Part shown: positions 51,346 through 63,060 of the stretch, one piece after another
How positions within the stretch are numbered: position 1 is the first letter of the stretch
How the letters are laid out: each line of letters begins with the position of its first letter
From: Diadophis punctatus similis
Lineage: Eukaryota > Chordata > Lepidosauria > Squamata > Dipsadidae
Length of the DNA: 64,000 nt
NCBI GenBank assembly: GCA_023053685.1
Contig: JALIGW010000289.1
Location: forward strand, 39,876-103,875
Direction of reading: 5' to 3'
Notes under the pieces: generated by a model
The model's database searches: none
What the model saw: the letters and a program-made list of their open reading frames with translations, nothing else
Told to the model about the DNA's origin: nothing
Position numbers and translations under genes: made by a program

Positions 51346-54300
51346 GCCCAAAAACATCACTTTTGACAAACACCTCAGAAATGAAAATGAAACACATATT
51401 CCTGTTCCCCACAGGCTGGAAAGCTGAATTCTCGCTTGATTTTTGATTCCGACCTTTCCCTGAAGAGCTAGCCCAAGGTCTAACCCAGCATTCGCCTTAG
51501 GATTCAATTCAGCCCAAAAACATCACTTTTGACAAACACCTCAGAAATGAAAAAGAAACACATATTCCTGTTCCCCATGGGCTGGAAAGCCGAATTCTCG
51601 CTTGATTATTGATTCTGACCTTTCCCTGAAGAGCTAGCGCAAGGTCTAACACAGCATTCGCCTTATTTCTCAATTCAGCCCAAAAACATCACTTTTGACA
51701 AACACCTCAGAAATGAAAAAGAAACACATATTCCTGTTCCCCACGGGCTGGAAAGCCGAATTCTCGCTCAATTTTTGATTCTGACCTTTCCCTGAAGAGC
51801 TAGCGCAAGGTCTAACACAGCATTCGCCTTATTTCTCAATTCAGCCCAAAAACATCACTTTTGACAAACACCTCAAAAATGAAAAAGAAACACATATTCC
51901 TGTTCCCCACGGGCTGGAAAGCCGAATTCTCGCTCAATTTTTGATTCCGACCTTTCCCTGAAGAGCTAGCCCAAGGTCTAACACAGCATTCTCAATTCAG
52001 CCAAAAAACATGACTTTTGACAAACACCTCAGAAATGAAAATGAAACACATATTCGTGTTCCGCACAGGCTGGAAAGCCGAATTCTCACTTGATTTTTGA
52101 TTCCGACCTTTCCCTGAAGAGCTAGCCCAAGGTCTAACACAGCATTCGCCTTATTTCTCAATTCAGCCCAAAAACATCACTTTTGACAAACACCTCAGAA
52201 ATGAAAAAGAAACACATATTCCTGTTCCCCACAGGCTGGAAAGCCGAATTCTCGCTTGATTTTTGATTCCGACCTTTCCCTGAAGACCTAGCCCAAGGTC
52301 TAACACAGCATTCGCCTTATTTCTCAATTCAGCCCAAAAACATCACTTTTGGCAAACACCTCAGAAATGAAAAAGAATCACATATTCCTGTTCCCCACGG
52401 GCTGGAAAGCCGAATTCTCGCTCAATTTTTGATTCCGAGGCTACCCTGAAAAGCTAGCCCAAAGTCTAACACAGCATTCGCCTTAGGATTCAATTCAGCC
52501 CAAAAACATCACTTTTGACAAACACCTCAAAAATGAAAAAGAAACACATATTCCTGTTCCCCACGGGCTGGAAAGCCGAATTCTCGCTTGATTATTGATT
52601 CTGACCTTTCCCTGAAGAGCTAGCCCAAGGTCTAACACAGCATTCGCCTTATTTCTCAATTCAGCCCAAAAACATCACTTTTGGCAAACACCTCAGAAAT
52701 GAAAAAGAAACACATATTCCTGTTCCCCACGGGCTGGAAAGCCGAATTCTCGCTCAATTTTTGATTCCGAGCCTACCCTGAAAAGCTAGCCCAAAGTCTA
52801 ACACAGCATTCGCCTTATTTCTCAATTCAGCCCAAAAATATCACTTTTGACAAACACCTCAGAAATGAAAAAGAAACACATATTCCTGTTCCCCATGGGC
52901 TGGAAAGCCGAATACTCGCTTGATTTTCGATTACAAGCCTTCGCTGAAGAGCTAGCCCAAAGTCTAACACAGCATTCGCCTTAGGATTCAATTCAGCCCA
53001 AAAACATCACTTTTGACAAACACCTCAGAAATGAAAATGAAACAAATATTCCTGTTCCCCACAGGCTGGAAAGCTGAATTCTCGCTTGATTTTTGATTCC
53101 GACCTTTCCCTGAAGAGCTAGCCCAAGGTCTAACCCAGCATTCGCCTTAGGATTCAATTCAGCCCAAAAACATCACTTTTGACAAACACCTCAGAAATGA
53201 AAAAGAAACACATATTCCTGTTCCCCATGGGCTGGAAAGCCGAATTCTCGCTTGATTATTGATTCTGACCTTTCCCTGAAGAGCTAGCGCAAGGTCTAAC
53301 ACAGCATTCGCCTTATTTCTCAATTCAGCCCAAAAACATCACTTTTGACAAACACCTCAGAAATGAAAAAGAAACACATATTCCTGTTCCCCACGGGCTG
53401 GAAAGCCGAATTCTCGCTCAATTTTTGATTCTGACCTTTCCCTGAAGAGCTAGCGCAAGGTCTAACACAGCATTCGCCTTATTTCTCAATTCAGCCCAAA
53501 AACATCACTTTTGACAAACACCTCAAAAATGAAAAAGAAACACATATTCCTGTTCCCCACGGGCTGGAAAGCCGAATTCTCGCTCAATTTTTGATTCCGA
53601 CCTTTCCCTGAAGAGCTAGCCCAAGGTCTAACACAGCATTCTCAATTCAGCCAAAAAACATGACTTTTGACAAACACCTCAGAAATGAAAATGAAACACA
53701 TATTCGTGTTCCGCACAGGCTGGAAAGCCGAATTCTCACTTGATTTTTGATTCCGACCTTTCCCTGAAGAGCTAGCCCAAGGTCTAACACAGCATTCGCC
53801 TTATTTCTCAATTCAGCCCAAAAACATCACTTTTGACAAACACCTCAGAAATGAAAAAGAAACACATATTCCTGTTCCCCACAGGCTGGAAAGCCGAATT
53901 CTCGCTTGATTTTTGATTCCGACCTTTCCCTGAAGACCTAGCCCAAGGTCTAACACAGCATTCGCCTTATTTCTCAATTCAGCCCAAAAACATCACTTTT
54001 GGCAAACACCTCAGAAATGAGAAAGAAACACATATTCCTGTTCCCCACGGGCTGGAAAGCCGAATTCTCGCTCAATTTTTGATTCCGAGCCTACCCTGAA
54101 AAGCTAGCCCAAAGTCTAACACAGCATTCGCCTTAGGATTCAATTCAGCCCAAAAACATCACTTTTGACAAACACCTCAGAAATGAAAAAGAAACACATA
54201 TTCCTGTTCCCCACGGGCTGGAAAGCCGAATTCTCGCTTGATTATTGATTCTGACCTTTCCCTGAAGAGCTAGCCCAAGGTCTAACACAGCATTCGCCTT

Positions 54301-57300
54301 ATTTCTCAATTCAGCCCAAAAACATCACTTTTGGCAAACACCTCAGAAATGAAAAAGAAACACATATTCCTGTTCCCCACCGGCTGGAAAGCCGAATTCT
54401 CGCTCAATTTTTGATTCCGAGCCTACCCTGAAAAGCTAGCCCAAAGTCTAACACAGCATTCGCCTTAGGATTCAATTCAGCCCAAAAACAGCACTTTTGA
54501 CAAACACCTCAGAAATGAAAAAGAAACACATATTCCTGTTCCCCATGGGCTGGAAAGCCGAATTCTCGCTTGATTATTGATTCTGACCTTTCCCTGAAGA
54601 GCTAGCCCAAGGTCTAACACAGCATTCGCCTTATTTCTCAATTCAGCCCAAAAATATCACTTTTGACAAACACCTCAGAAATGAAAAAGAAACACATATT
54701 CCTGTTCCCCATGGGCTGGAAAGCCGAATACTCGCTTGATTTTCGATTACAAGCCTTCGCTGAAGAGCTAGCCCAAAGTCTAACACTGCATTCTCCTTAT
54801 TTCTCAATTCAGCCCAAAAACATCACTTTTGACAAACACCTCAGAAATGAAAATGAAACACATATTCCTGTTCCCCACAGGCTGGAAAGCTGAATTCTCG
54901 CTTGATTTTTGATTCCGACCTTTCCCTGAAGAGCTAGCCCAAGGTCTAACCCAGCATTCGCCTTAGGATTCAATTCAGCCCAAAAACATCACTTTTGACA
55001 AACACCTCAGAAATGAAAAAGAAACACATATTCCTGTTCCCCATGGGCTGGAAAGCCGAATTCTCGCTTGATTATTGATTCTGACCTTTCCCTGAAGAGC
55101 TAGCGCAAGGTCTAACACAGCATTCGCCTTATTTCTCAATTCAGCCCAAAAACATCACTTTTGACAAACACCTCAGAAATGAAAAAGAAACACATATTCC
55201 TGTTCCCCACGGGCTGGAAAGCCGAATTCTCGCTCAATTTTTGATTCTGACCTTTCCCTGAAGAGCTAGCGCAAGGTCTAACACAGCATTCGCCTTATTT
55301 CTCAATTCAGCCCAAAAACATCACTTTTGACAAACACCTCAAAAATGAAAAAGAAACACATATTCCTGTTCCCCACGGGCTGGAAAGCCGAATTCTCGCT
55401 CAATTTTTGATTCCGACCTTTCCCTGAAGAGCTAGCCCAAGGTCTAACACAGCATTCTCAATTCAGCCAAAAAACATGACTTTTGACAAACACCTCAGAA
55501 ATGAAAATGAAACACATATTCGTGTTCCGCACAGGCTGGAAAGCCGAATTCTCACTTGATTTTTGATTCCGACCTTTCCCTGAAGAGCTAGCCCAAGGTC
55601 TAACACAGCATTCGCCTTATTTCTCAATTCAGCCCAAAAACATCACTTTTGACAAACACCTCAGAAATGAAAAAGAAACACATATTCCTGTTCCCCACAG
55701 GCTGGAAAGCCGAATTCTCGCTTGATTTTTGATTCCGACCTTTCCCTGAAGACCTAGCCCAAGGTCTAACACAGCATTCGCCTTATTTCTCAATTCAGCC
55801 CAAAAACATCACTTTTGGCAAACACCTCAGAAATGAAAAAGAATCACATATTCCTGTTCCCCACGGGCTGGAAAGCCGAATTCTCGCTCAATTTTTGATT
55901 CCGAGGCTACCCTGAAAAGCTAGCCCAAAGTCTAACACAGCATTCGCCTTAGGATTCAATTCAGCCCAAAAACATCACTTTTGACAAACACCTCAGAAAT
56001 GAAAAAGAAACACATATTCCTGTTCCCCACGGGCTGGAAAGCCGAATTCTCGCTTGATTATTGATTCTGACCTTTCCCTGAAGAGCTAGCCCAAGGTCTA
56101 ACACAGCATTCGCCTTATTTCTCAATTCAGCCCAAAAACATCACTTTTGGCAAACACCTCAGAAATGAAAAAGAAACACATATTCCTGTTCCCCACGGGC
56201 TGGAAAGCCGAATTCTCGCTCAATTTTTGATTCCGAGCCTACCCTGAAAAGCTAGCCCAAAGTCTAACACAGCATTCGCCTTATTTCTCAATTCAGCCCA
56301 AAAATATCACTTTTGACAAACACCTCAGAAATGAAAAAGAAACACATATTCCTGTTCCCCATGGGCTGGAAAGCCGAATACTCGCTTGATTTTCGATTAC
56401 AAGCCTTCGCTGAAGAGCTAGCCCAAAGTCTAACACAGCATTCGCCTTAGGATTCAATTCAGCCCAAAAACATCACTTTTGACAAACACCTCAGAAATGA
56501 AAATGAAACAAATATTCCTGTTCCCCACAGGCTGGAAAGCTGAATTCTCGCTTGATTTTTGATTCCGACCTTTCCCTGAAGAGCTAGCCCAAGGTCTAAC
56601 CCAGCATTCGCCTTAGGATTCAATTCAGCCCAAAAACATCACTTTTGACAAACACCTCAGAAATGAAAAAGAAACACATATTCCTGTTCCCCATGGGCTG
56701 GAAAGCCGAATTCTCGCTTGATTATTGATTCTGACCTTTCCCTGAAGAGCTAGCGCAAGGTCTAACACAGCATTCGCCTTATTTCTCAATTCAGCCCAAA
56801 AACATCACTTTTGACAAACACCTCAGAAATGAAAAAGAAACACATATTCCTGTTCCCCACGGGCTGGAAAGCCGAATTCTCGCTCAATTTTTGATTCTGA
56901 CCTTTCCCTGAAGAGCTAGCGCAAGGTCTAACACAGCATTCGCCTTATTTCTCAATTCAGCCCAAAAACATCACTTTTGACAAACACCTCAAAAATGAAA
57001 AAGAAACACATATTCCTGTTCCCCACGGGCTGGAAAGCCGAATTCTCGCTCAATTTTTGATTCCGACCTTTCCCTGAAGAGCTAGCCCAAGGTCTAACAC
57101 AGCATTCTCAATTCAGCCAAAAAACATGACTTTTGACAAACACCTCAGAAATGAAAATGAAACACATATTCGTGTTCCGCACAGGCTGGAAAGCCGAATT
57201 CTCACTTGATTTTTGATTCCGACCTTTCCCTGAAGAGCTAGCCCAAGGTCTAACACAGCATTCGCCTTATTTCTCAATTCAGCCCAAAAACATCACTTTT

Positions 57301-58383
57301 GACAAACACCTCAGAAATGAAAAAGAAACACATATTCCTGTTCCCCACAGGCTGGAAAGCCGAATTCTCGCTTGATTTTTGATTCCGACCTTTCCCTGAA
57401 GACCTAGCCCAAGGTCTAACACAGCATTCGCCTTATTTCTCAATTCAGCCCAAAAACATCACTTTTGGCAAACACCTCAGAAATGAGAAAGAAACACATA
57501 TTCCTGTTCCCCACGGGCTGGAAAGCCGAATTCTCGCTCAATTTTTGATTCCGAGCCTACCCTGAAAAGCTAGCCCAAAGTCTAACACAGCATTCGCCTT
57601 AGGATTCAATTCAGCCCAAAAACATCACTTTTGACAAACACCTCAGAAATGAAAAAGAAACACATATTCCTGTTCCCCACGGGCTGGAAAGCCGAATTCT
57701 CGCTTGATTATTGATTCTGACCTTTCCCTGAAGAGCTAGCCCAAGGTCTAACACAGCATTCGCCTTATTTCTCAATTCAGCCCAAAAACATCACTTTTGG
57801 CAAACACCTCAGAAATGAAAAAGAAACACATATTCCTGTTCCCCACCGGCTGGAAAGCCGAATTCTCGCTCAATTTTTGATTCCGAGCCTACCCTGAAAA
57901 GCTAGCCCAAAGTCTAACACAGCATTCGCCTTAGGATTCAATTCAGCCCAAAAACAGCACTTTTGACAAACACCTCAGAAATGAAAAAGAAACACATATT
58001 CCTGTTCCCCATGGGCTGGAAAGCCGAATTCTCGCTTGATTATTGATTCTGACCTTTCCCTGAAGAGCTAGCCCAAGGTCTAACACAGCATTCGCCTTAT
58101 TTCTCAATTCAGCCCAAAAATATCACTTTTGACAAACACCTCAGAAATGAAAAAGAAACACATATTCCTGTTCCCCATGGGCTGGAAAGCCGAATACTCG
58201 CTTGATTTTCGATTACAAGCCTTCGCTGAAGAGCTAGCCCAAAGTCTAACACTGCATTCTCCTTATTTCTCAATTCAGCCCAAAAACATCACTTTTGACA
58301 AACACCTCAGAAATGAAAATGAAACACATATTCCTGTTCCCCACAGGCTGGAAAGCTGAATTCTCGCTTGATTTTTGATTCCG
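51346..58383 (+). repeat. Twenty-one-monomer (3,466-bp) tandem duplication
   Basis: Bases from about 51346 to 54917 match about 54812-58383 at an offset of 3,466 bp (21 monomers, two of 156 bp). Five rare variants recur at exactly this spacing: AATCACATA (52378, 55844), CCGAGGCTACC (about 52439, 55905), AACAAATATT (53045, 56511), ATGAGAAAG (54021, 57487) and CCACCGGCTGG (54381, 57847). AAAACAGCAC near 54490 and 57956 also fits. One difference was seen: CTCAAAAATG near 52530 against CTCAGAAATG. About 100 bp of extra matching at the ends is the exchange interval. Inside each unit the deletion copies are 10 then 11 monomers apart, so an earlier duplication is nested. Confidence 0.9.
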
Positions 58384-59152
58384 AGCCTACCCTGAAAAGC
58401 TAGCCCAAAGTCTAACACAGCATTCGCCTTAGGATTCAATTCAGCCCAAAAACATCACTTTTGACAAACACCTCAGAAATGAAAATGAAACACATATTCC
58501 TGTTCCCCACAGGCTGGAAAGCTGAATTCTTGCTTGATTTTTGATTCTGAGCCTACCCTGAAAAGCTAGCCCAAAGTCTAACACAGCATTCGCCTTAGGA
58601 TTCAATTCAGCCCAAAAACATCACTTTTGACAAACACCTCAGAAATGAAAAAGAAACACATATTCCTGTTCCCCATGGGCTGGAAAGCCGAATTCTCGCT
58701 TGATTATTGATTCTGACCTTTCCCTGAAGAGCTAGCGCAAGGTCTAACACAGCATTCGCCTTATTTCTCAATTCAGCCCAAAAACATCACTTTTGACAAA
58801 CACCTCAGAAATGAAAAAGAAACACATATTCCTGTTCCCCACGGGCTGGAAAGCCGAATTCTCGCTCAATTTTTGATTCTGACCTTTCCCTGAAGAGCTA
58901 GCGCAAGGTCTAACACAGCATTCGCCTTATTTCTCAATTCAGCCCAAAAACATCACTTTTGACAAACACCTCAAAAATGAAAAAGAAACACATATTCCTG
59001 TTCCCCACGGGCTGGAAAGCCGAATTCTCGCTCAATTTTTGATTCCGACCTTTCCCTGAAGAGCTAGCCCAAGGTCTAACACAGCATTCTCAATTCAGCC
59101 AAAAAACATGACTTTTGACAAACACCTCAGAAATGAAAATGAAACACATATT

Positions 59153-62100
59153 CGTGTTCCGCACAGGCTGGAAAGCCGAATTCTCACTTGATTTTTGATT
59201 CCGACCTTTCCCTGAAGAGCTAGCCCAAGGTCTAACACAGCATTCGCCTTATTTCTCAATTCAGCCCAAAAACATCACTTTTGACAAACACCTCAGAAAT
59301 GAAAAAGAAACACATATTCCTGTTCCCCACAGGCTGGAAAGCCGAATTCTCGCTTGATTTTTGATTCCGACCTTTCCCTGAAGACCTAGCCCAAGGTCTA
59401 ACACAGCATTCGCCTTATTTCTCAATTCAGCCCAAAAACATCACTTTTGGCAAACACCTCAGAAATGAAAAAGAAACACATATTCCTGTTCCCCACGGGC
59501 TGGAAAGCCGAATTCTCGCTCAATTTTTGATTCCGACCTTTCCCTGAAGAGCTAGCCCAAGGTCTAACACAGCATTCGCCTTATTTCTCAATTCAGCCCA
59601 AAAACATCACTTTTGACAAACACCTCAGAAATGAAAATGAAACACATATTCCTGTTCCCCACAGGCTGGAAAGCTGAATTCTCGCTTGATTTTTGATTCT
59701 GAGCCTACCCTGAAAAGCTAGCCCAAAGTCTAACACAGCATTCGCCTTAGGATTCAATTCAGCCCAAAAACATCACTTTTGACAAACACCTCAGAAATGA
59801 AAAAGAAACACATATTCCTGTTCCCCATGGGCTGGAAAGCCGAATTCTCGCTCAATTTTTGATTCCGACCTTTCCCTGAAGAGCTAGCCCAAGGTCTAAC
59901 ACAGCATTCGCCTTATTTCTCAATTCGGCCCAAAAACATCACTTTTGACAAACACCTCAGAAATGAAAATGAAACACATATTCCTGTTCCCCACGGGCTG
60001 GAAAGCTGAATTCTCGCTTGATTTTTGATTCCGAGCCTACCCTGAAAAGCTAGCCCAAAGTCTAACACAGCATTCGCCTTAGGATTCAATTCAGCCCAAA
60101 AACATCACTTTTGACAAACACCTCAGAAATGAAAATGAAACACATATTCCTGTTCCCCACAGGATGGAAAGCTGAATTCTCGCTTGATTTTTGATTCCGA
60201 GCCTACCCTGAAAAGCTAGCCCAAAGTCTAACACAGCATTCGCCTTAGGATTCAATTCAGCCCAAAAACATCACTATTGACAAACACCTCAGAAATGAAA
60301 ATGAAACACATATTCCTGTTCCCCACAGGCTGGAAAGCTGAATTCTCGCTTGATTATTGATTCTGACCTTTCCCTGAAGAGCTAGCGCAAGGTCTAACAC
60401 AGCATTCGCCTTATTTCTCAATTCAGCCCAAAAACATCACTTTTGACAAACACCTCAGAAATGAAAAAGAAACACATATTCCTGTTCCCCACGGGCTGGA
60501 AAGCCGAATTCTCGCTCAATTTTTGATTCCGACCTTTCCCTGAAGAGCTAGCCCAAGGTCTAACACAGCATTCGCCTAATTTCTCAATTCAGCCAAAAAA
60601 CATGACTTTTGACAAACACCTCAGAAATGAAAATGAAACACATATTCGTGTTCTGCACAGGCTGGAAAGCCGAATTCTCGCTTGATTTTTGATTCCGACC
60701 TTTCCCTGAAGAGCTAGCCCAAGGTCTAACACAGCATTCGCCTTATTTCTCAATTCAGCCCAAAAACATCACTTTTGACAAACACCTCAGAAATGAAAAA
60801 GAAACACATATTCCTGTTCCCCACAGGCTGGAAAGCCGAATTCTCGCTTGATTTTTGATTCCGACCTTTCCCTGAAGACCTAGCCCAAGGTCTAACACAG
60901 CATTCGCCTTATTTCTCAATTCAGCCCAAAAACATCACTTTTGGCAAACACCTCAGAAATGAAAAAGAAACACATATTCCTGTTCCCCACAGGCTGGAAA
61001 GCTGAATTCTCGCTTGATTTTTGATTCCGAGCCTACCCTGAAAAGCTAGCCCAAAGTCTAACACAGCATTCGCCTTAGGATTCAATTCAGCCCAAAAACA
61101 TCACTATTGACAAACACCTCAGAAATGAAAAAGAAACACATATTCCTGTTCCCCATGGGCTGGAAAGCCGAATTCTCGCTCGATTATTGATTCTGACCTT
61201 TCCCTGAAGAGCTAGCGCAAGGTCTAACACAGCATTCGCCTTATTTCTCAATTCAGCCCAAAAACATCACTTTTGACAAACACCTCAGAAATGAAAAAGA
61301 AACACATATTCCTGTTCCCCACGGGCTGGAAAGCCGAATTCTCGCTCAATTTTTGATTCCGACCTTTCCCTGAAGAGCTAGCCCAAGGTCTAACACAGCA
61401 TTCGCCTCAGTTCTCAATTCAGCCAAAAAACATGACTTTTGACAACACCTCAGAAATGAAAATGAAACACATATTCGTGTTCCGCACAGGCTGGAAAGCC
61501 GAATTCTCGCTTGATTTTTGATTCCGACCTTTCCCTGAAGAGCTAGCCCAAGGTCTAACACAGCATTCGCCTTATTTCTCAATTCAGCCCAAAAACATCA
61601 CTTTTGACAAACACCTCAGAAATGAAAAAGAAAACACATATTCCTGTTCCCCACAGGCTGGAAAGCCGAATTCTCGCTGATTTTTGATTCCGACCTTTCC
61701 CTGAAGACCTAGCCAAGTCTAACACAGCATTCGCCTTATTTCTCAATTCAGCCCAAAAACATCACTTTTGGCAAACACCTCAGAAATGAAAAAGAAACAC
61801 ATATTCCTGTTCCCCACCGGCTGGAAAGCCGAATTCTCGCTCAATTTTTGATTCCGAGCCTACCCTGAAAAGCTAGCCCAAAGTCTAACACAGCATTCGC
61901 CTTAGGATTCAATTCAGCCCAAAAACATCACTTTTGACAAACACCTCAGAAATGAAAAAGAAACACATATTCCTGTTCCCCATGGGCTGGAAAGCCGAAT
62001 TCTCGCTTGATTATTGATTCTGACCTTTCCCTGAAGAGCTAGCCCAAGGTCTAACACAGCATTCGCCTTATTTCTCAATTCAGCCCAAAAATATCACTTT

Positions 62101-63060
62101 TGACAAACACCTCAGAAATGAAAAAGAAACACATATTCCTGTTCCCCATGGGCTGGAAAGCCGAATTCTCGCTTGATTTTCGATTACAAGCCTTCGCTGA
62201 AGAGCTAGCCCAAAGTCTAACACTGCATTCTCCTTATTTCTCAATTCAGCCCAAAAACATCACTTTTGACAAACACCTCAGAAATGAAAATGAAACACAT
62301 ATTCCTGTTCCCCACAGGCTGGAAAGCTGAATTCTCGCTTGATTTTTGATTCTGAGCCTACCCTGAAAAGCTAGCCCAAAGTCTAACACAGCATTCGCCT
62401 TAGGATTCAATTCAGCCCAAAAACATCACTTTTGACAAACACCTCAGAAATGAAAATGAAACACATATTCCTGTTCCCCACAGGCTGGAAAGCTGAATTC
62501 TCGCTTGATTTTTGATTCCGAGCCTACCCTGAAAAGCTAGCCCAAAGTCTAACACAGCATTCGCCTTAGGATTCAATTCAGCCCAAAAACATCACTTTTG
62601 ACAAACACCTCAGAAATGAAAAAGAAACACATATTCCTGTTCCCCATGGGCTGGAAAGCCGAATTCTCGCTTGATTATTGATTCTGACCTTTCCCTGAAG
62701 AGCTAGCGCAAGGTCTAACACAGCATTCGCCTTATTTCTCAATTCAGCCCAAAAACATCACTTTTGACAAACACCTCAGAAATGAAAAAGAAACACATAT
62801 TCCTGTTCCCCACGGGCTGGAAAGCCGAATTCTCGCTCAATTTTTGATTCTGACCTTTCCCTGAAGAGCTAGCGCAAGGTCTAACACAGCATTCGCCTTA
62901 TTTCTCAATTCAGCCCAAAAACATCACTTTTGACAAACACCTCAAAAATGAAAAAGAAACACATATTCCTGTTCCCCACGGGCTGGAAAGCCGAATTCTC
63001 GCTCAATTTTTGATTCCGACCTTTCCCTGAAGAGCTAGCCCAAGGTCTAACACAGCATTC
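59153..63060 (+). repeat. Right domain: return to undeleted types
   Basis: About 24 monomers with no gene. The CGGCCC/CACGGG (59926), GGATGG (60162), CACTATTGAC and CGTGTTCCG (60646, 61475) cassette appears again, with marker monomers lacking the 10-bp deletion. A T19C monomer like those of the left domain lies at 62163. Deletion-bearing DNA resumes at 63060. The alternation of deleted and undeleted stretches suggests insertion or exchange of whole blocks. Confidence 0.75.
61441..61720 (+). repeat. Cluster of single-base homopolymer-length differences
   Basis: Within 280 bp five runs differ from every neighbouring copy: AAA to AA in GACAACACC (61444), AAA to AAAA in AGAAAACAC (61631), TT to T in CGCTGATT (61678), CCC to CC and GG to G in AGCCAAGTC (61711-61718). 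The net loss is 3 bp. In the preceding 61 kb there is no such change. Homopolymer errors are the typical residual error of long-read consensus, so this may be a low-quality patch; real local decay is the alternative. One effect is a spurious reverse-strand open frame at 61346-61582. Confidence 0.85.

Noticed and set aside
61346..61582. 78-residue reverse-strand open frame
   Set aside because: It exists only because a one-base loss at 61444 shifts the frame within the homopolymer-indel cluster; the translation is repeated satellite with no recognisable domain.
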